64,000 nucleotides of DNA. Source: Arthrobacter sp. PAMC 25486. Lineage in GTDB: Bacteria > Actinomycetota > Actinomycetes > Actinomycetales > Micrococcaceae. Of the stretch, positions 35,374-45,062 are shown one piece after another (the stretch's first letter is position 1; each line of letters begins with the position of its first letter). The position numbers and the translations under genes are program-made. The stretch lies in NCBI RefSeq assembly GCF_000785535.1, contig NZ_CP007595.1, forward strand, positions 2,006,439 through 2,070,438, given 5' to 3'. Under the pieces are notes generated by a model, which ran no database searches, had not been told where the DNA came from, and saw nothing but the letters and a program-made list of their open reading frames with translations.

Positions 35374-37320
35374 TCACCCGGCCGCCGCAGCCAAAATTGT
35401 CTTGGCCAAGGGTCCTCCGGTCACAGCCCCAAGGTCTCCATCTTCGACGAAGACGGCCACGGCAACATCACCCTGTGCGGCAATGACCCATGAGTGGGTG
35501 CGTGGCGGGGTCTCGGTGCCGTATTCGGCGGTTCCGGTCTTGCCGATTGCCTCGGCTCCGGGCAGGTCGGCCAGGTTGTCAAGGTAGCCATCGGTGACGA
35601 CCGCACGCATCATGGTGCGCAGATCGCCGGCTTCCTCCCCTGTCAGGGCTGCTCCCTCTGCTGGCTTGACCTTACCGTCGTGTCCGTCAACCAGCACCGG
35701 GGCAACCGCTTCACCTTTGACCGCGGAGGCCATCAACGCAGCCATGGACAGTGGTGAAACCTGTATCTTTCCCTGTCCGATCATGGACGCGGCATGCTCC
35801 GTGCCGGCGGAGTCCCGCGGGACAGCTCCCATGAAGGCCTGCAATCCAAGGTCATTGCTCATGCCAATTCCCAGCGCGCCCGCCGCGTCCGCCAGACCGG
35901 TCTGGGGCAGCTTCTCAAATTGGGAGACGAAGGCTGTGTTGCAGGAATGCGCGACGGCAGTTGTCAAGGACACTTCGCCTGTCGCCTCGGGTGCGTAGCC
36001 TGGGGCGTTCAGGAACTTCTTGCCATCCGCGACGTACTCAGGGGAACAAGTCACCGTTGACTCCGGGGTCATTCCCAAGCGAAGCAGGCCAAGGGAGGTG
36101 GCTATCTTGAACGTTGATCCGGGGGCATATTGGCCCAGGAATGCCGTGTTGTACCCCTGACTGTCGGGGCCGTTGGCCGATGCCAAAATAGCCCCCGTGG
36201 ATGGCCGCATGACCACAACGGAGCTCGGTGATGTCACATCAGCCAAGGCATCCTCGGCGGCGCTTTGCAGGCCCGGCACCAACGTGGTCTTCACATCGGT
36301 GCCGTTGACGGGGTCGCTCGAGAAGAGGACGGTCAAAGGTGCGTTGGGATCCTCGGGTGAGGTCCCGGCGTCGTCCGTGGGGGAAGCGGTGGCATCCTCC
36401 GCAGCATCCTTAGCGGCGGGAACGGCACTGATGGTCACGCCCCGGGTGCCGGAAAGCTGGTCGTTGAATGCAGCCTGCAGGCCTGCCGAGCCAACAACTT
36501 GTCCCGCAACAATCTTGCCCTCGGATTTTTCAATGTCCTCGGCCGTGGCTTCATGGACGGTGCCAAGAATGGCTTGGGCAAAGGTGCGCGAGGGTGCCAG
36601 CGGCAGGGTGGAAGCCGTGGCCAGGACACCCTTGATGGCGTTGAGCTGCTCCTGATTCAGCTCATTGAACGCGTCCTCACGCAAGGTGATGGCGTCGACA
36701 AAGGCCACGGGCCCATACGCCTTGACCTTGTCAAGGTAGCCTTGTTCGTCGATTCCCAGCACGTCGGCCAGAGCCTTGGCCGAGGATTCAGCTGTTTCTT
36801 CACTGAGGCCGTCCTTGTTGATGCCGACGATGCGCACCGGACGGGCCTTCACAATTGCTTCACCATCGGCGGAGAGGATCTGGGCTCGTTGGCCATAGCT
36901 GCTGGCCAGCTTGAACCGCTCGCCAGACTTGAGCTTGGGTTCGACCATTTCCGGGGACCAGGTGATGATCCAGCCGTTCCCATCGCGCTTCATGTCGGCG
37001 CCGGTGGCATACGTCCATGGCTTGTCCAGGTCGGGGAGCTTCCAGGAGTAGTTCAGTGAAACACGGGCCGTGTCCTCGGTGACGGCGACGCTGCCAACGC
37101 TGACATCCGGCCAGACAGGGTCGATGCTCTCGGCGAGCCCGGTCAGCTCCTTTTGGACGTCGGCCGTTGCCTTGTCGAAACTCAAGTCTCCCACTGTGTG
37201 GCTGGCAAGTGCCTTGGCCAGTGCAGCGGCTGTTGCCGTCCCGTCGTCCTTGGGAGAACAAGCTGTCCCACCAAGTACGAGACCGAGTGCGAGCAGAAAT
37301 ACTGTGACGCGACGAATCAT
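35374..37320 (-). CDS. penicillin-binding transpeptidase lipoprotein with MecA_N-like domain
   Basis: A 648-residue class B-type penicillin-binding protein. A lipoprotein signal ends at LGGTAC (Cys21). Residues ~30-150 match the NTF2-like MecA N-terminal domain, followed by a dimerisation region and a transpeptidase domain. Catalytic motifs are SxxK in PGSTFKIATS (Ser ~401), HSCNTAF (SxN, ~458) and KTGTAEYG (~593). It crosslinks peptidoglycan outside the membrane. The MecA_N module is typical of low-affinity penicillin-binding proteins. It is monocistronic. Confidence 0.92.
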   Translation of the reverse strand: MIRRVTVFLLALGLVLGGTACSPKDDGTATAAALAKALASHTVGDLSFDKATADVQKELTGLAESIDPVWPDVSVGSVAVTEDTARVSLNYSWKLPDLDKPWTYATGADMKRDGNGWIITWSPEMVEPKLKSGERFKLASSYGQRAQILSADGEAIVKARPVRIVGINKDGLSEETAESSAKALADVLGIDEQGYLDKVKAYGPVAFVDAITLREDAFNELNQEQLNAIKGVLATASTLPLAPSRTFAQAILGTVHEATAEDIEKSEGKIVAGQVVGSAGLQAAFNDQLSGTRGVTISAVPAAKDAAEDATASPTDDAGTSPEDPNAPLTVLFSSDPVNGTDVKTTLVPGLQSAAEDALADVTSPSSVVVMRPSTGAILASANGPDSQGYNTAFLGQYAPGSTFKIATSLGLLRLGMTPESTVTCSPEYVADGKKFLNAPGYAPEATGEVSLTTAVAHSCNTAFVSQFEKLPQTGLADAAGALGIGMSNDLGLQAFMGAVPRDSAGTEHAASMIGQGKIQVSPLSMAALMASAVKGEAVAPVLVDGHDGKVKPAEGAALTGEEAGDLRTMMRAVVTDGYLDNLADLPGAEAIGKTGTAEYGTETPPRTHSWVIAAQGDVAVAVFVEDGDLGAVTGGPLAKTILAAAAG

Positions 37321-37430
37321 GAGCTCCCTGACGTTGTTTGTCTTTCAGCCTAGCGCCCCACACGGTGTGGCCCCTGCCGCGGCGGCCACGCGCCGTGAAC
37401 ATCTGGCCATTCGGCTTACCCGGCAAACAG

Positions 37431-39740
37431 TTAGGCGCGGCGCTTGTGGAGAGACTTGTTGATGAGTTTCTTGAGCCATTTGGGGTACATGGGTCGTTGC
37501 GGGTCGGTATTCAGTGGTGGTTGGTAGGTGCCGCTGGGTGCGATCCAGCCGACGCGGCCATCGTCGGTGACTTTGGCGGTCCAGCCGCGTAGTTTGATGC
37601 CATGGCGTTCGGGTTCGTTGATGCTGCGACGTTCTCCGCGCCGGTTTTTGTCGTCTTTGAAGTGCTTTAGGGTGTGGTGGCGTTTGCAGGCCGCGCGCAG
37701 GTTTGTCAGGGTGGAGGCGCCGCCGAACTCGAAGGCGCGCAGGTGGTCGAGTTCGGTGTCCATGACAGGGTTTGGACAGTTCGGGACGTAGCAGCCTCCG
37801 GCGAGTGCTTGCAGCACGGCTTTCTCTGCCGCTCGGAGTATGTAGCGTTCTGGTTGCAGTGGCAGGGCTTCGCCGCTGATCGGGTCGGTGAGCACGCGCA
37901 GGAACGAGGAGGAATGGGCTAGGAGTTTCCGGGCGATTTCTGCTGGGACGGGTCCGCCTTGCGGGCCGGCGAGTTCCCCTGGTTCATCGGTAATCCCCAA
38001 CAGCCCCAGGTAGGGTACCGTGACGATCACCAGGGCTTCGGGCAGGGGCGGATCGGTCAGGACCTTTGAGTGGGCCAGCTCCTGAAGCTGCTGTTGGTAT
38101 TCGGTTTGCGGGTCTTCGGGAATCCCGTCAACGATCCACCCCACCAGCCCGGACCCGTCCCCGACCAGTTCCCCCGCAAGTGCCTCTGCCGGTTCCTGTC
38201 CACCATCTCCGGCAACCTGCGAAGAGGAGTTGTCGGCGTCCTGTGCGCTGTGGGAGCTGTTGGATCCGTTGGAGCCCAGCGGTGCGATGAAACTGTCGGC
38301 TGGAACTGTGGGTTCAGCGTGGGCGGGCAGAACTGTCCCCTCCGCCAAGGTTTCCTGGCGGTGGCTGGATGAATTGGAGGTGCTAACGGATGGGCCAGAG
38401 GGGGTAGGGGCACGCTGCCCGGTGGACGCGGTGCCGCTGGTCCCTAGGTCCTCAACGGTGCTGGTGCTGATTTTCTGGTCGGGACCGTCACCGGCCACGA
38501 TGTCCTTGCTGCCCCGCTCGTGTGACCAGGGAGGCACATCGAATTGCTCGACCAGCGATACCTCGAAGGCGCAGGCCTGCCCCAAGGACGACATGCCCGG
38601 CTCGCTTGAACTGCCCGGCTTAGTTGACTTGCCGGGGTCGGCCGTAGCCTGAGCCCCTTTCGCAGGCCACGGAGCAGTTCCGGAATCTCCGAACACCGGA
38701 GGCGACCCACCCTTTGCGGTGCCGGTGCCAGTATCGGTGCCAGTGCCAGTGCCGGTGTCTGAGGCGCCGGTTGAGCCCGCCGGGCACAGGGGCAGGTCCT
38801 GGCCCAGGAGCAGGATCGCGGCGATGTCGGCCCGCAGCTGATCGAGGGTCCTGTATTCCCGGCAGTCCTGGCCGGTGCCGAAGGCGTCTGCTGCGTGCTG
38901 CGCGCGGTGGGCCTCGGCCTTGATGGCGCGGGCCAGGCGGGTGCAGTGCGTGTAAATCGCGGAGGCGCTGACCGTAGGGAGGTGCATGGTCAGCCAGGAC
39001 ATGCCGTCTTTGCCGGGGTCGCAGCTGATGGTGCGTTTGCGAAAGGCTTCCTTGGTCCGGGTTGCCATGGTTTCCGGGTGCATTTTCTCCCGCGCCCGCC
39101 GGGCCTTCCCGGCAAAGGAGGCCGCCGTCGTGTTCTCTGCCAGCACCAGCAGCCGGGCCTCCAGAAGGGTCGCATCCTCAACGGTTGTCGTGGGGGTTTC
39201 CTGCAATGTACGGACTTCGTCGTTGATGATCGTTGCGTGATGCCAGGAAAGTTCCCCAGCCTCCAACGCGGCCAACACCTCGGGGCGTTCCTTGACCAGT
39301 ACCACGCTGTGATACTCCAGGGCTGCTGCCGTACGTTCGGGGATGCCGAGGGTTAGTGCGATTTCCGTCGCTGTGGAGGAAGCCGCGATCCCGTCTTGCC
39401 AGGTGTCCAGTCCCAGCAGTTCAGCCTCCACACCGGCTGCCCCGACGGCACGGGCAATCAAGCGTGCTTTGGCCCCGTCGAGCGCGTCCTCGTGGCGTTT
39501 AATCTCAGCCAAGGATGCCATCGCGGCGTCATAGGCGTCTTGTGCCACGGAGAGCTGGGTCACCGGCAGCGGATCAGGTACCGGATAGACGGGACGTTCG
39601 GGCAAGCCCGCCAGCTCAACATTGTCAGACCCAAAGTGTTCAATGGAAGGAAGAGCACGAGTCAACGCAGCCAGCAGTGCCACCACATCCTGTGTGGCCC
39701 CACCACCCCGGTCCCCGGGGAACTGCTCCCGAATACTCAT
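37431..39740 (-). CDS. DUF222 and HNH endonuclease-domain protein
   Basis: A 769-residue member of the actinobacterial 13E12/DUF222-HNH group. DUF222 occupies residues ~20-320 (AQDAYDAAMASLAEIKRHEDALDGAKARLIARAV; LSWHHATIINDEVRTL). The HNH nuclease is at the C-terminus (CYVPNCPNPVMDTELDHLRAF..GGASTLTNLRAACKRHHTLKH). Between them are about 270 residues of Ser/Thr/Gly-rich low-complexity sequence, including an alternating GTGTGTDTGTGT tract. The group occurs in many copies per genome and behaves like a mobile family; its biological role is not settled. ATG 39740 is chosen over an upstream TTG. Confidence 0.85.
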   Translation of the reverse strand: MSIREQFPGDRGGGATQDVVALLAALTRALPSIEHFGSDNVELAGLPERPVYPVPDPLPVTQLSVAQDAYDAAMASLAEIKRHEDALDGAKARLIARAVGAAGVEAELLGLDTWQDGIAASSTATEIALTLGIPERTAAALEYHSVVLVKERPEVLAALEAGELSWHHATIINDEVRTLQETPTTTVEDATLLEARLLVLAENTTAASFAGKARRAREKMHPETMATRTKEAFRKRTISCDPGKDGMSWLTMHLPTVSASAIYTHCTRLARAIKAEAHRAQHAADAFGTGQDCREYRTLDQLRADIAAILLLGQDLPLCPAGSTGASDTGTGTGTDTGTGTAKGGSPPVFGDSGTAPWPAKGAQATADPGKSTKPGSSSEPGMSSLGQACAFEVSLVEQFDVPPWSHERGSKDIVAGDGPDQKISTSTVEDLGTSGTASTGQRAPTPSGPSVSTSNSSSHRQETLAEGTVLPAHAEPTVPADSFIAPLGSNGSNSSHSAQDADNSSSQVAGDGGQEPAEALAGELVGDGSGLVGWIVDGIPEDPQTEYQQQLQELAHSKVLTDPPLPEALVIVTVPYLGLLGITDEPGELAGPQGGPVPAEIARKLLAHSSSFLRVLTDPISGEALPLQPERYILRAAEKAVLQALAGGCYVPNCPNPVMDTELDHLRAFEFGGASTLTNLRAACKRHHTLKHFKDDKNRRGERRSINEPERHGIKLRGWTAKVTDDGRVGWIAPSGTYQPPLNTDPQRPMYPKWLKKLINKSLHKRRA

Positions 39741-40072
39741 AACAACAACAATACGCTCATCGTAATCAGACCGCAATACTTTCTAGAATAATACTTCTAA
39801 TAATGTTATGGAAACCACGACAAACCCGGCCACGCGCTGAGCCCAAACCATGCTGGAGCGTCGGGAAAAACACCCCCGAACGCGCTGGAGCCTCGGAACG
39901 AGGCGACCTTGGGTCTCGGCGCAGGTCCATGGGCGGGGGAGGGAAGCGACGTCCCGAGAAGCACAGCCAACACGGCCGGCGATCGGCGCTTAACGCACGA
40001 ACCGCCGTCGACCATTAAGGTCAATGGCGGCACGGTCCCGCCGGGCGCGTCGGACGGGCTGGCGAGAGGCAA
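39741..40072. other. intergenic region with AT-rich promoter segment
   Basis: The first ~70 bp (39741-39810) are strikingly AT-rich for this genome. They contain a half-repeated aatacttt-ctagaat / aatactt-ctaataat pattern, a probable promoter of the DUF222-HNH gene. The remaining ~260 bp hold no gene I can support. Confidence 0.4.
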
Positions 40073-41659
40073 TCAGCCCATGCGCACGTCGATGGTTCCG
40101 GGTGCATCGGGGTTGAAGACGAGGCGGCGGTTGGCGATCTTGTCGGTGAAGAAGCGGTCGTGGCTGACCACGAGGACGGCGCCGGGGAAGTGCAGCAGCG
40201 CCCGTTCCATGACCTGCGTGCTGGACATGTCGAGGTGGTTGGTGGGCTCATCGAGCACCAGCACGGAGGCGCCGGAGAGCAGGCACTGGGCCATGGCGAC
40301 GCGGGCGCGCTGCCCGCCGGACAGCGCACCGATGCGCTGTTTCAGGTCAGCCTCGGAGAATTGGAACATGGCCAGGAAGCGGTTGACGGACTTCTTCGTG
40401 GCGGTCAGGGCCAGGCTGTCGGGCATCGCGTTGACGGCGTGGGTGACAGTGTCGTCAGGGTCCAGCTCGTCCAAAACCTGGTTGTAGGAGACGAGCCCGC
40501 CGCCCTTGGCCCAGGCGACGTAGCCGGAATCTGCCGGCTCCTCCCCCGTCAGGGCGCGCAGCAGCGTCGACTTGCCCGAGCCGTTCGAGCCCAGCACCAC
40601 AATCCGGTTGCCGCGGCGGATCTCAAAGCTGAGGTCGCTGAACAGCGTCCGGTCGCCGTACGACTTCGTCAGCGATTCCACCCGACACAGCACATCCTTG
40701 ACGTGCAGCCCCCCGTAAATCTCGGTGATGATCTTGTCCACCGGTCGCGGGGCGCGCGATTTCTTGATCTTGGAAAGTTTCGAATCCAGCCCCTTCGACG
40801 CAGCCTTGGAGGCCTCGCGCCTATCGGAAATCCCCTCGGCCTCAAAGGCGAGCAGCTCAGATTCGTGCATGAACTGGCTCTCCAGCGTCTTCAGCCGGAA
40901 CTGCTTGGCCACCACGTATTCGCTGAAGCTGCCGGGATATTCGTGCAGGTGGAAGTTTTCCACCTCGATGATGCGTGTGACCACGGCGTCAAGGAATTTC
41001 CGATCGTGCGAGACGATGATCGCCGCGCCCTGGAAGTTCTTGAACCAGCCTTCCAGCCATTCCACACCGGCCACGTCAAGGTAGTTGGTGGGCTCATCGA
41101 GCAGCAGGACGTCGGGGGCCTCGAGCAGGATCTTTGCCAGGGCTGCACGGTTGCGCCACCCTCCGGACAGCTCGTCGATCGCACACACGCGGTGGGCCTC
41201 GTTGAAGCCCAGCGTGGTCAGGACCTTGTCGATGGAGCGCTGGTAATCCCAGCCGTCAAGCCTGTCCATGTCGGCAAAGAGCTCGGACTGTCGGTGAATC
41301 AGTCGGTCCATGTCGCTTTCCGAGGGATCCGCACCGAGCGCCGCGTCAATCTCCGCGAGCTCAGCCTCAATCTCCTTCACATGCGCAAACACGTCCTCCA
41401 GCACCTCAAGGATGGTCTGCGCGCCGTTCAACTCCGAGAACTGTGAGAAGTAGCCGATTTTCGTGCCGAGTTCCACACTGACGGTGCCAGTGTCGGGCTC
41501 CACCTGGTCCATCACGAGCTTGAGCAGCGTTGACTTTCCGGAACCGTTGCGCCCGATCAGGCCAACCCTGTCCCCCGCCTCCAACTTAAAAAACGTCTCG
41601 CGCAGCACCTGGACCTTGTCGAAGCGCACGGAAACGTCATTGAGGCGGATCAAGCTCAT
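40073..41659 (-). CDS. ABC-F family ATPase
   Basis: A 528-residue protein with two ABC cassettes and no membrane domain. Cassette 1: Walker A GRNGSGKSTL, signature LSGGWRNRAAL, Walker B VLLLDEPTNYLD. Cassette 2: GSNGSGKSTL, LSGGQRARVAM, VLVLDEPTNHLD. They are joined by a linker rich in charged residues (~235-310). ABC-F proteins act on the ribosome, in translation or antibiotic protection. The start at MSLIRLND follows AAAGGACC; the frame is open far upstream but non-coding in appearance. Confidence 0.93.
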   Translation of the reverse strand: MSLIRLNDVSVRFDKVQVLRETFFKLEAGDRVGLIGRNGSGKSTLLKLVMDQVEPDTGTVSVELGTKIGYFSQFSELNGAQTILEVLEDVFAHVKEIEAELAEIDAALGADPSESDMDRLIHRQSELFADMDRLDGWDYQRSIDKVLTTLGFNEAHRVCAIDELSGGWRNRAALAKILLEAPDVLLLDEPTNYLDVAGVEWLEGWFKNFQGAAIIVSHDRKFLDAVVTRIIEVENFHLHEYPGSFSEYVVAKQFRLKTLESQFMHESELLAFEAEGISDRREASKAASKGLDSKLSKIKKSRAPRPVDKIITEIYGGLHVKDVLCRVESLTKSYGDRTLFSDLSFEIRRGNRIVVLGSNGSGKSTLLRALTGEEPADSGYVAWAKGGGLVSYNQVLDELDPDDTVTHAVNAMPDSLALTATKKSVNRFLAMFQFSEADLKQRIGALSGGQRARVAMAQCLLSGASVLVLDEPTNHLDMSSTQVMERALLHFPGAVLVVSHDRFFTDKIANRRLVFNPDAPGTIDVRMG

Positions 41660-41888
41660 GGGTGTGGTCCTTTTGTAGCGGGAGTGGGGCACGAAAAACA
41701 CCCAAGCCCAGTTTACCGGCAGGCGAGGGGGCCTCGGTGGCGCGTGCCGCCGTCGTGCTTTAGGGATCCGTACTTTAAGGACAAGTACGACGGCGGCACC
41801 TGGGTGGGGCGGGCAGGGCTCCTTCCGCCGTGGCCGGCCTGCGCAACTTTCCCTGGCGGCTTGCAGCCAACAGTGCCAGTGTTGGCCC

Positions 41889-42635
41889 ATGGGAACAATG
41901 ATTGATTTTGCGGCGGCGGGACAGGAATTCCAGGCATACCGGTCGGAGCCGTCGGGCCCTGCACAGGGTGCGGTGCTGGTGATCCACGAAATTTGGGGGC
42001 TCACCGCGCACATCAAGGACGTGGCGGACAGGTTTGCGGCCGAAGGCTACCTCGCGGTGGCGCCCGACCTCATGGGCTTGGCTGGTTTGGACGCCGTGCT
42101 GCTGGCCGAATTGGGTGAACGGCGGGCCGATCCCGCGGCACAGGCCGAAGCCCAGCCCAAGCTTCGGGCCGCCACAGCGCCCCTGAACTCCCCGGAAAGT
42201 GCGGCGCAAATCAAGGCAGGCGTGGCCGCAGTCTTCAACTATTTGGAGGCAACACCGGAGGGCGCAGGACGGACAGCGGCGGTTGGTTTCTGTTTTGGCG
42301 GGACGTACGCGTTTGCCCTGGCTGTGGAGGAGCCACGGCTGAAGGCGGCCGTGCCGTTTTATGGCCACGCCGGCTATGCAACAGCCGAGCTCTCCGCCAT
42401 TGCGTGCCCCATCTTGGCGTTTTACGGCGCGGACGATGCCGGCCTGATGGCGTCCCTGTCGGATCTTGCGCACCGCATGCAGGAAGCGGAGGTTGACTTC
42501 CGTCCCACCGTTTTCCCTGGCGCAGGCCACGCGTTTTTCAACGACGCCAACCCGTCCATGTACCGCCAGGAAGCCGCCGCCACTGCATGGGGGCAAACGC
42601 TGGCGTTCCTGGAAAGCCAACTCTCCCGGGATTAG
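41889..42635 (+). CDS. dienelactone hydrolase family protein
   Basis: A 248-residue alpha/beta hydrolase. The oxyanion region is VIHEIWGL, the nucleophile is a cysteine in GFCFGGTYAF, the acid is likely Asp in FYGADDAG, and the His is in GAGHAFFND. These are the DLH family signatures. Carboxymethylenebutenolidase is the type activity, but no ring-cleavage pathway genes are adjacent. It is divergent from the ABC-F gene. Confidence 0.9.
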   Translation: MGTMIDFAAAGQEFQAYRSEPSGPAQGAVLVIHEIWGLTAHIKDVADRFAAEGYLAVAPDLMGLAGLDAVLLAELGERRADPAAQAEAQPKLRAATAPLNSPESAAQIKAGVAAVFNYLEATPEGAGRTAAVGFCFGGTYAFALAVEEPRLKAAVPFYGHAGYATAELSAIACPILAFYGADDAGLMASLSDLAHRMQEAEVDFRPTVFPGAGHAFFNDANPSMYRQEAAATAWGQTLAFLESQLSRD

Positions 42636-42833
42636 CGCCGTGCCAAATGCATCGTCGGCGCACATCGTTCGACGCCGAGTCCCGCCTCCACACCGGCCGC
42701 CGCCGCACCCGCCCGGTCCCACTGTGCACGGCCGCCCCGGCCGCTGTGCACCACCACGGCAGCAGACTGTACCGTTGGGGATAGTGAGTGCGGCCGCCAA
42801 CGAGGAGCGGTCCAATGATTGGATGGAGAACAC

Positions 42834-43820
42834 ATGAGCACGCCGATTCGCATTGGAATTGCCGGTTACGGAAACTTGGGCCGCGGGGTGGAGGCAGCCA
42901 TTGCCAAGAACGCCGACATGACGCTCGTAGGAATCTACACCCGCCGCAACCCGGTCGAGCTGACCCCGCTGAACGCGGGCGCATCCGTGTTCTCCATGGA
43001 CGACCTTGTCGGCCATGCAGGCGATGTTGATGTGCTGATCCTGTGCGGCGGCTCAAAGTCAGACCTGCCGGAACAGGGCCCGGCACTGGCCGCACTGTTC
43101 AACACGGTTGACAGCTTTGACACCCACGCCCGCATCCCGGAGTACTTCGCCGCCGTGGACGCTCCCGCCCAGGCTGCGCAGAAGACCGCGCTGATCTCCG
43201 CCGGCTGGGACCCGGGCATGTTTTCGATCAACCGCGTCTACGGCGAGGCGCTGCTGCCCGACGGCGACACCTACACGTTCTGGGGCCGGGGCCTGAGCCA
43301 GGGCCACTCGGACGCGATCCGCCGCGTCGACGGTGTTGCCGGAGGCGTGCAGTACACGCTGCCCTCGGAAACCGCGATTGAAGAGGTGCGCCGCGGCTCG
43401 CGCCCCGAACTCACCACCCGCCAGAAGCACACCCGCGAATGCTTCGTGGTGCTCGACGACGGCGCCTCCGAGGACGCCGTCCGCGCCGAGATCGTGGGCA
43501 TGCCGCACTACTTCGACCAGTACGACACCACGGTGAACTTCATTTCCGCCGAAGAGCTGGCCCGCGACCATGCAGCCATGCCGCACGGCGGTTTTGTCAT
43601 TCGCAGCGGCAACACCACGGATGGGCACGCCCAGGTCATCGAATACTCGCTGGCACTGGAAAGCAACCCCGAATTCACCTCCAGCGTGCTGGTTGCGTAC
43701 GCCCGCGCCGTGCACCGCATGAACGCTGCCGGTCAGTTCGGCGCCAAGACCGTATTCGACGTGGCCCCCGGCCTGCTCTCCCCCAAGTCCGCCGCGGACC
43801 TCCGCGCCGAACTGCTGTAA
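42834..43820 (+). CDS. ddh: meso-diaminopimelate D-dehydrogenase
   Basis: A 328-residue NADPH-dependent enzyme that converts tetrahydrodipicolinate to meso-DAP for lysine and peptidoglycan. The Rossmann fold is IGIAGYGNLGRGVEAAI; VLILCGGSKSDLPEQGP, NTVDSFDTHARIPEY, ISAGWDPGMFSINRVYGEALLP and GRGLSQGHSDAIRRV are diagnostic. ATG 42834 with GGAG upstream is preferred to an ATG five codons earlier. A one-step dehydrogenase route is patchily distributed in actinobacteria, being best known from corynebacteria. Confidence 0.95.
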   Translation: MSTPIRIGIAGYGNLGRGVEAAIAKNADMTLVGIYTRRNPVELTPLNAGASVFSMDDLVGHAGDVDVLILCGGSKSDLPEQGPALAALFNTVDSFDTHARIPEYFAAVDAPAQAAQKTALISAGWDPGMFSINRVYGEALLPDGDTYTFWGRGLSQGHSDAIRRVDGVAGGVQYTLPSETAIEEVRRGSRPELTTRQKHTRECFVVLDDGASEDAVRAEIVGMPHYFDQYDTTVNFISAEELARDHAAMPHGGFVIRSGNTTDGHAQVIEYSLALESNPEFTSSVLVAYARAVHRMNAAGQFGAKTVFDVAPGLLSPKSAADLRAELL

Positions 43821-43839
43821 CCGCCCCGCCATTTCTCAT

Positions 43840-43906
43840 CGAGTACGCAGTTGTTGGACCGATTTCGTTCAGGAATGCGCTTGCCGGTCCAACAACTGCA
43901 CACTCG
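43840..43906. terminator. 22-bp near-perfect hairpin after ddh
   Basis: Arms 43840-43861 and 43885-43906 pair at 20 of 22 positions (core gcagttgttggaccg / cggtccaacaactgc) around a 23-nt loop. It may act as a terminator, but the length and large loop also fit an intergenic REP-like repeat. Confidence 0.6.
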
Positions 43907-43940
43907 AATTGGGTAAACCGCCGGAGGGGAGGAACACACC

Positions 43941-44609
43941 GTGAATGAAGTGCTGGGCAGCATCCTGCCGCTGAGCATGGGCGTGGCGCTGGGCCCGTTC
44001 CCCATCATCATGATTGTGTTGCTGCTGGGATCGGCACGCCCGAACGCCAACGGGCTGGCGTTCCTGTCCGGCTGGGTTGTGGGCCTGGCGGCGATCGTCG
44101 CCGTCCTCACCTTCGCCCTGGACGCCCTGGACGGCGCGGGCAACGACCCTGGCCCAATGGCCGGCGTCGTGCGGATCATCCTCGGCTCCGCCCTCCTGGT
44201 CATGGCGGCGCGCAAGTTCATCAAGCGTTTTGGCACGTCCGACGCCGGACCCCTCCCCCGCTGGATGGCTTCCGCTACCAGCTACTCACCTGGGCGAAGC
44301 GCCGTGATGGGGCTGACCCTGTCGGCCGCAAATCCCAAGAACTTTGCGATTACTGCCGCAGCCGGCGTCACCATCGGCGCCGCGGACCTCAGCCTAAACG
44401 CTGAGATTTGGGCTATGTCCGCGTATATCGTGTTTGCCTCCTTGACGGTGTTGGTGCCTGTCGCGGTCTACCTCATTGCACCGCGCAAGGTGGCAGTGCC
44501 GCTGCGCGCCGTTATGCAGTGGCTGCAGGTCAACCACTCGATCATGACGGGACTGCTGCTTGTGGTGTTTGGATTCATCCTGATCGGCAACGGGCTCGGC
44601 AGTTTCTAA
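43941..44609 (+). CDS. GAP-family (Sap) membrane protein
   Basis: A 222-residue integral membrane protein with about six spans, beginning LPLSMGVALGPFPIIMIVLLL and containing FLSGWVVGLAAIVAVLTF and GLTLSAANPKNFAITAAAGV. These match the GAP/Sap (sulfolipid-addressing protein) group, related to LysE-type exporters and in mycobacteria linked to transport of envelope lipids or small solutes. The start is GTG with GGAGGGGAGG about 8 nt upstream. Substrate unknown. Confidence 0.82.
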   Translation: MNEVLGSILPLSMGVALGPFPIIMIVLLLGSARPNANGLAFLSGWVVGLAAIVAVLTFALDALDGAGNDPGPMAGVVRIILGSALLVMAARKFIKRFGTSDAGPLPRWMASATSYSPGRSAVMGLTLSAANPKNFAITAAAGVTIGAADLSLNAEIWAMSAYIVFASLTVLVPVAVYLIAPRKVAVPLRAVMQWLQVNHSIMTGLLLVVFGFILIGNGLGSF

Positions 44610-45040
44610 CGGTGGGCCTTCGCGGCCGTCCGGGTGAAGGTCCAGCGCAGGATAGGTTCCGCCAGGCCGCCCAGCAGCAACAACCAACGGGCGGTGGCCT
44701 CAACTGTGATGTTCCGGGCGTTGCGTCCGATGCCGAGCGCCAGACCAGCAGGGACGTGCTTGACGGCGCCGGAGATGGCGGCGGTCGCCGGCAGCTTGCG
44801 CGGATTCTCCGCTGCAAAGCCGGGGTGCCATACAAAACCGCGGGTGGCGTATTCGCTGTGACATCGGCCGCCTCCCACAGGACACCCTGGCCGGCGGCCG
44901 CCGCTGCCCGCTCAAGCCCCGCCGAACCGCGAGCAATCAGCGAAACCCGGGCTCCGGCGTCGTGCGCTGCCTTGGCAAAAGCCGCACCTACCTCCTGTCA
45001 ACCGCCGGTGATGATCACATCCGCGCCCTCAGCTTCGTCA
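44606..45040 (-). pseudogene. remnant of short-chain dehydrogenase/reductase gene
   Basis: On the minus strand the first part reads VIITGG, a stop codon, then QEVGAAFAKAAHDAGARVSL and IARGSAGLERAAAAAG up to EAADVT, the start of an SDR Rossmann fold. The C-terminal end of such a protein follows in another frame (HPGFAAENPRKLP, then VEATARWLLLLGGLAEPILR). The catalytic middle (N-S-Y-K region, ~150 residues) is missing. A nonsense codon, no start codon and a large internal deletion mark it as dead. Its 3' end overlaps the last bases of the GAP-family gene. Confidence 0.75.
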
Positions 45041-45062
45041 TGGCTTGAGTTTAGTTGGCGAC

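Noticed and set aside
41769-41789. Inverted repeat cgtactt/aagtacg between the ABC-F and DLH genes
   Set aside because: Only 7-bp arms and no link to a regulator; too weak to call an operator.
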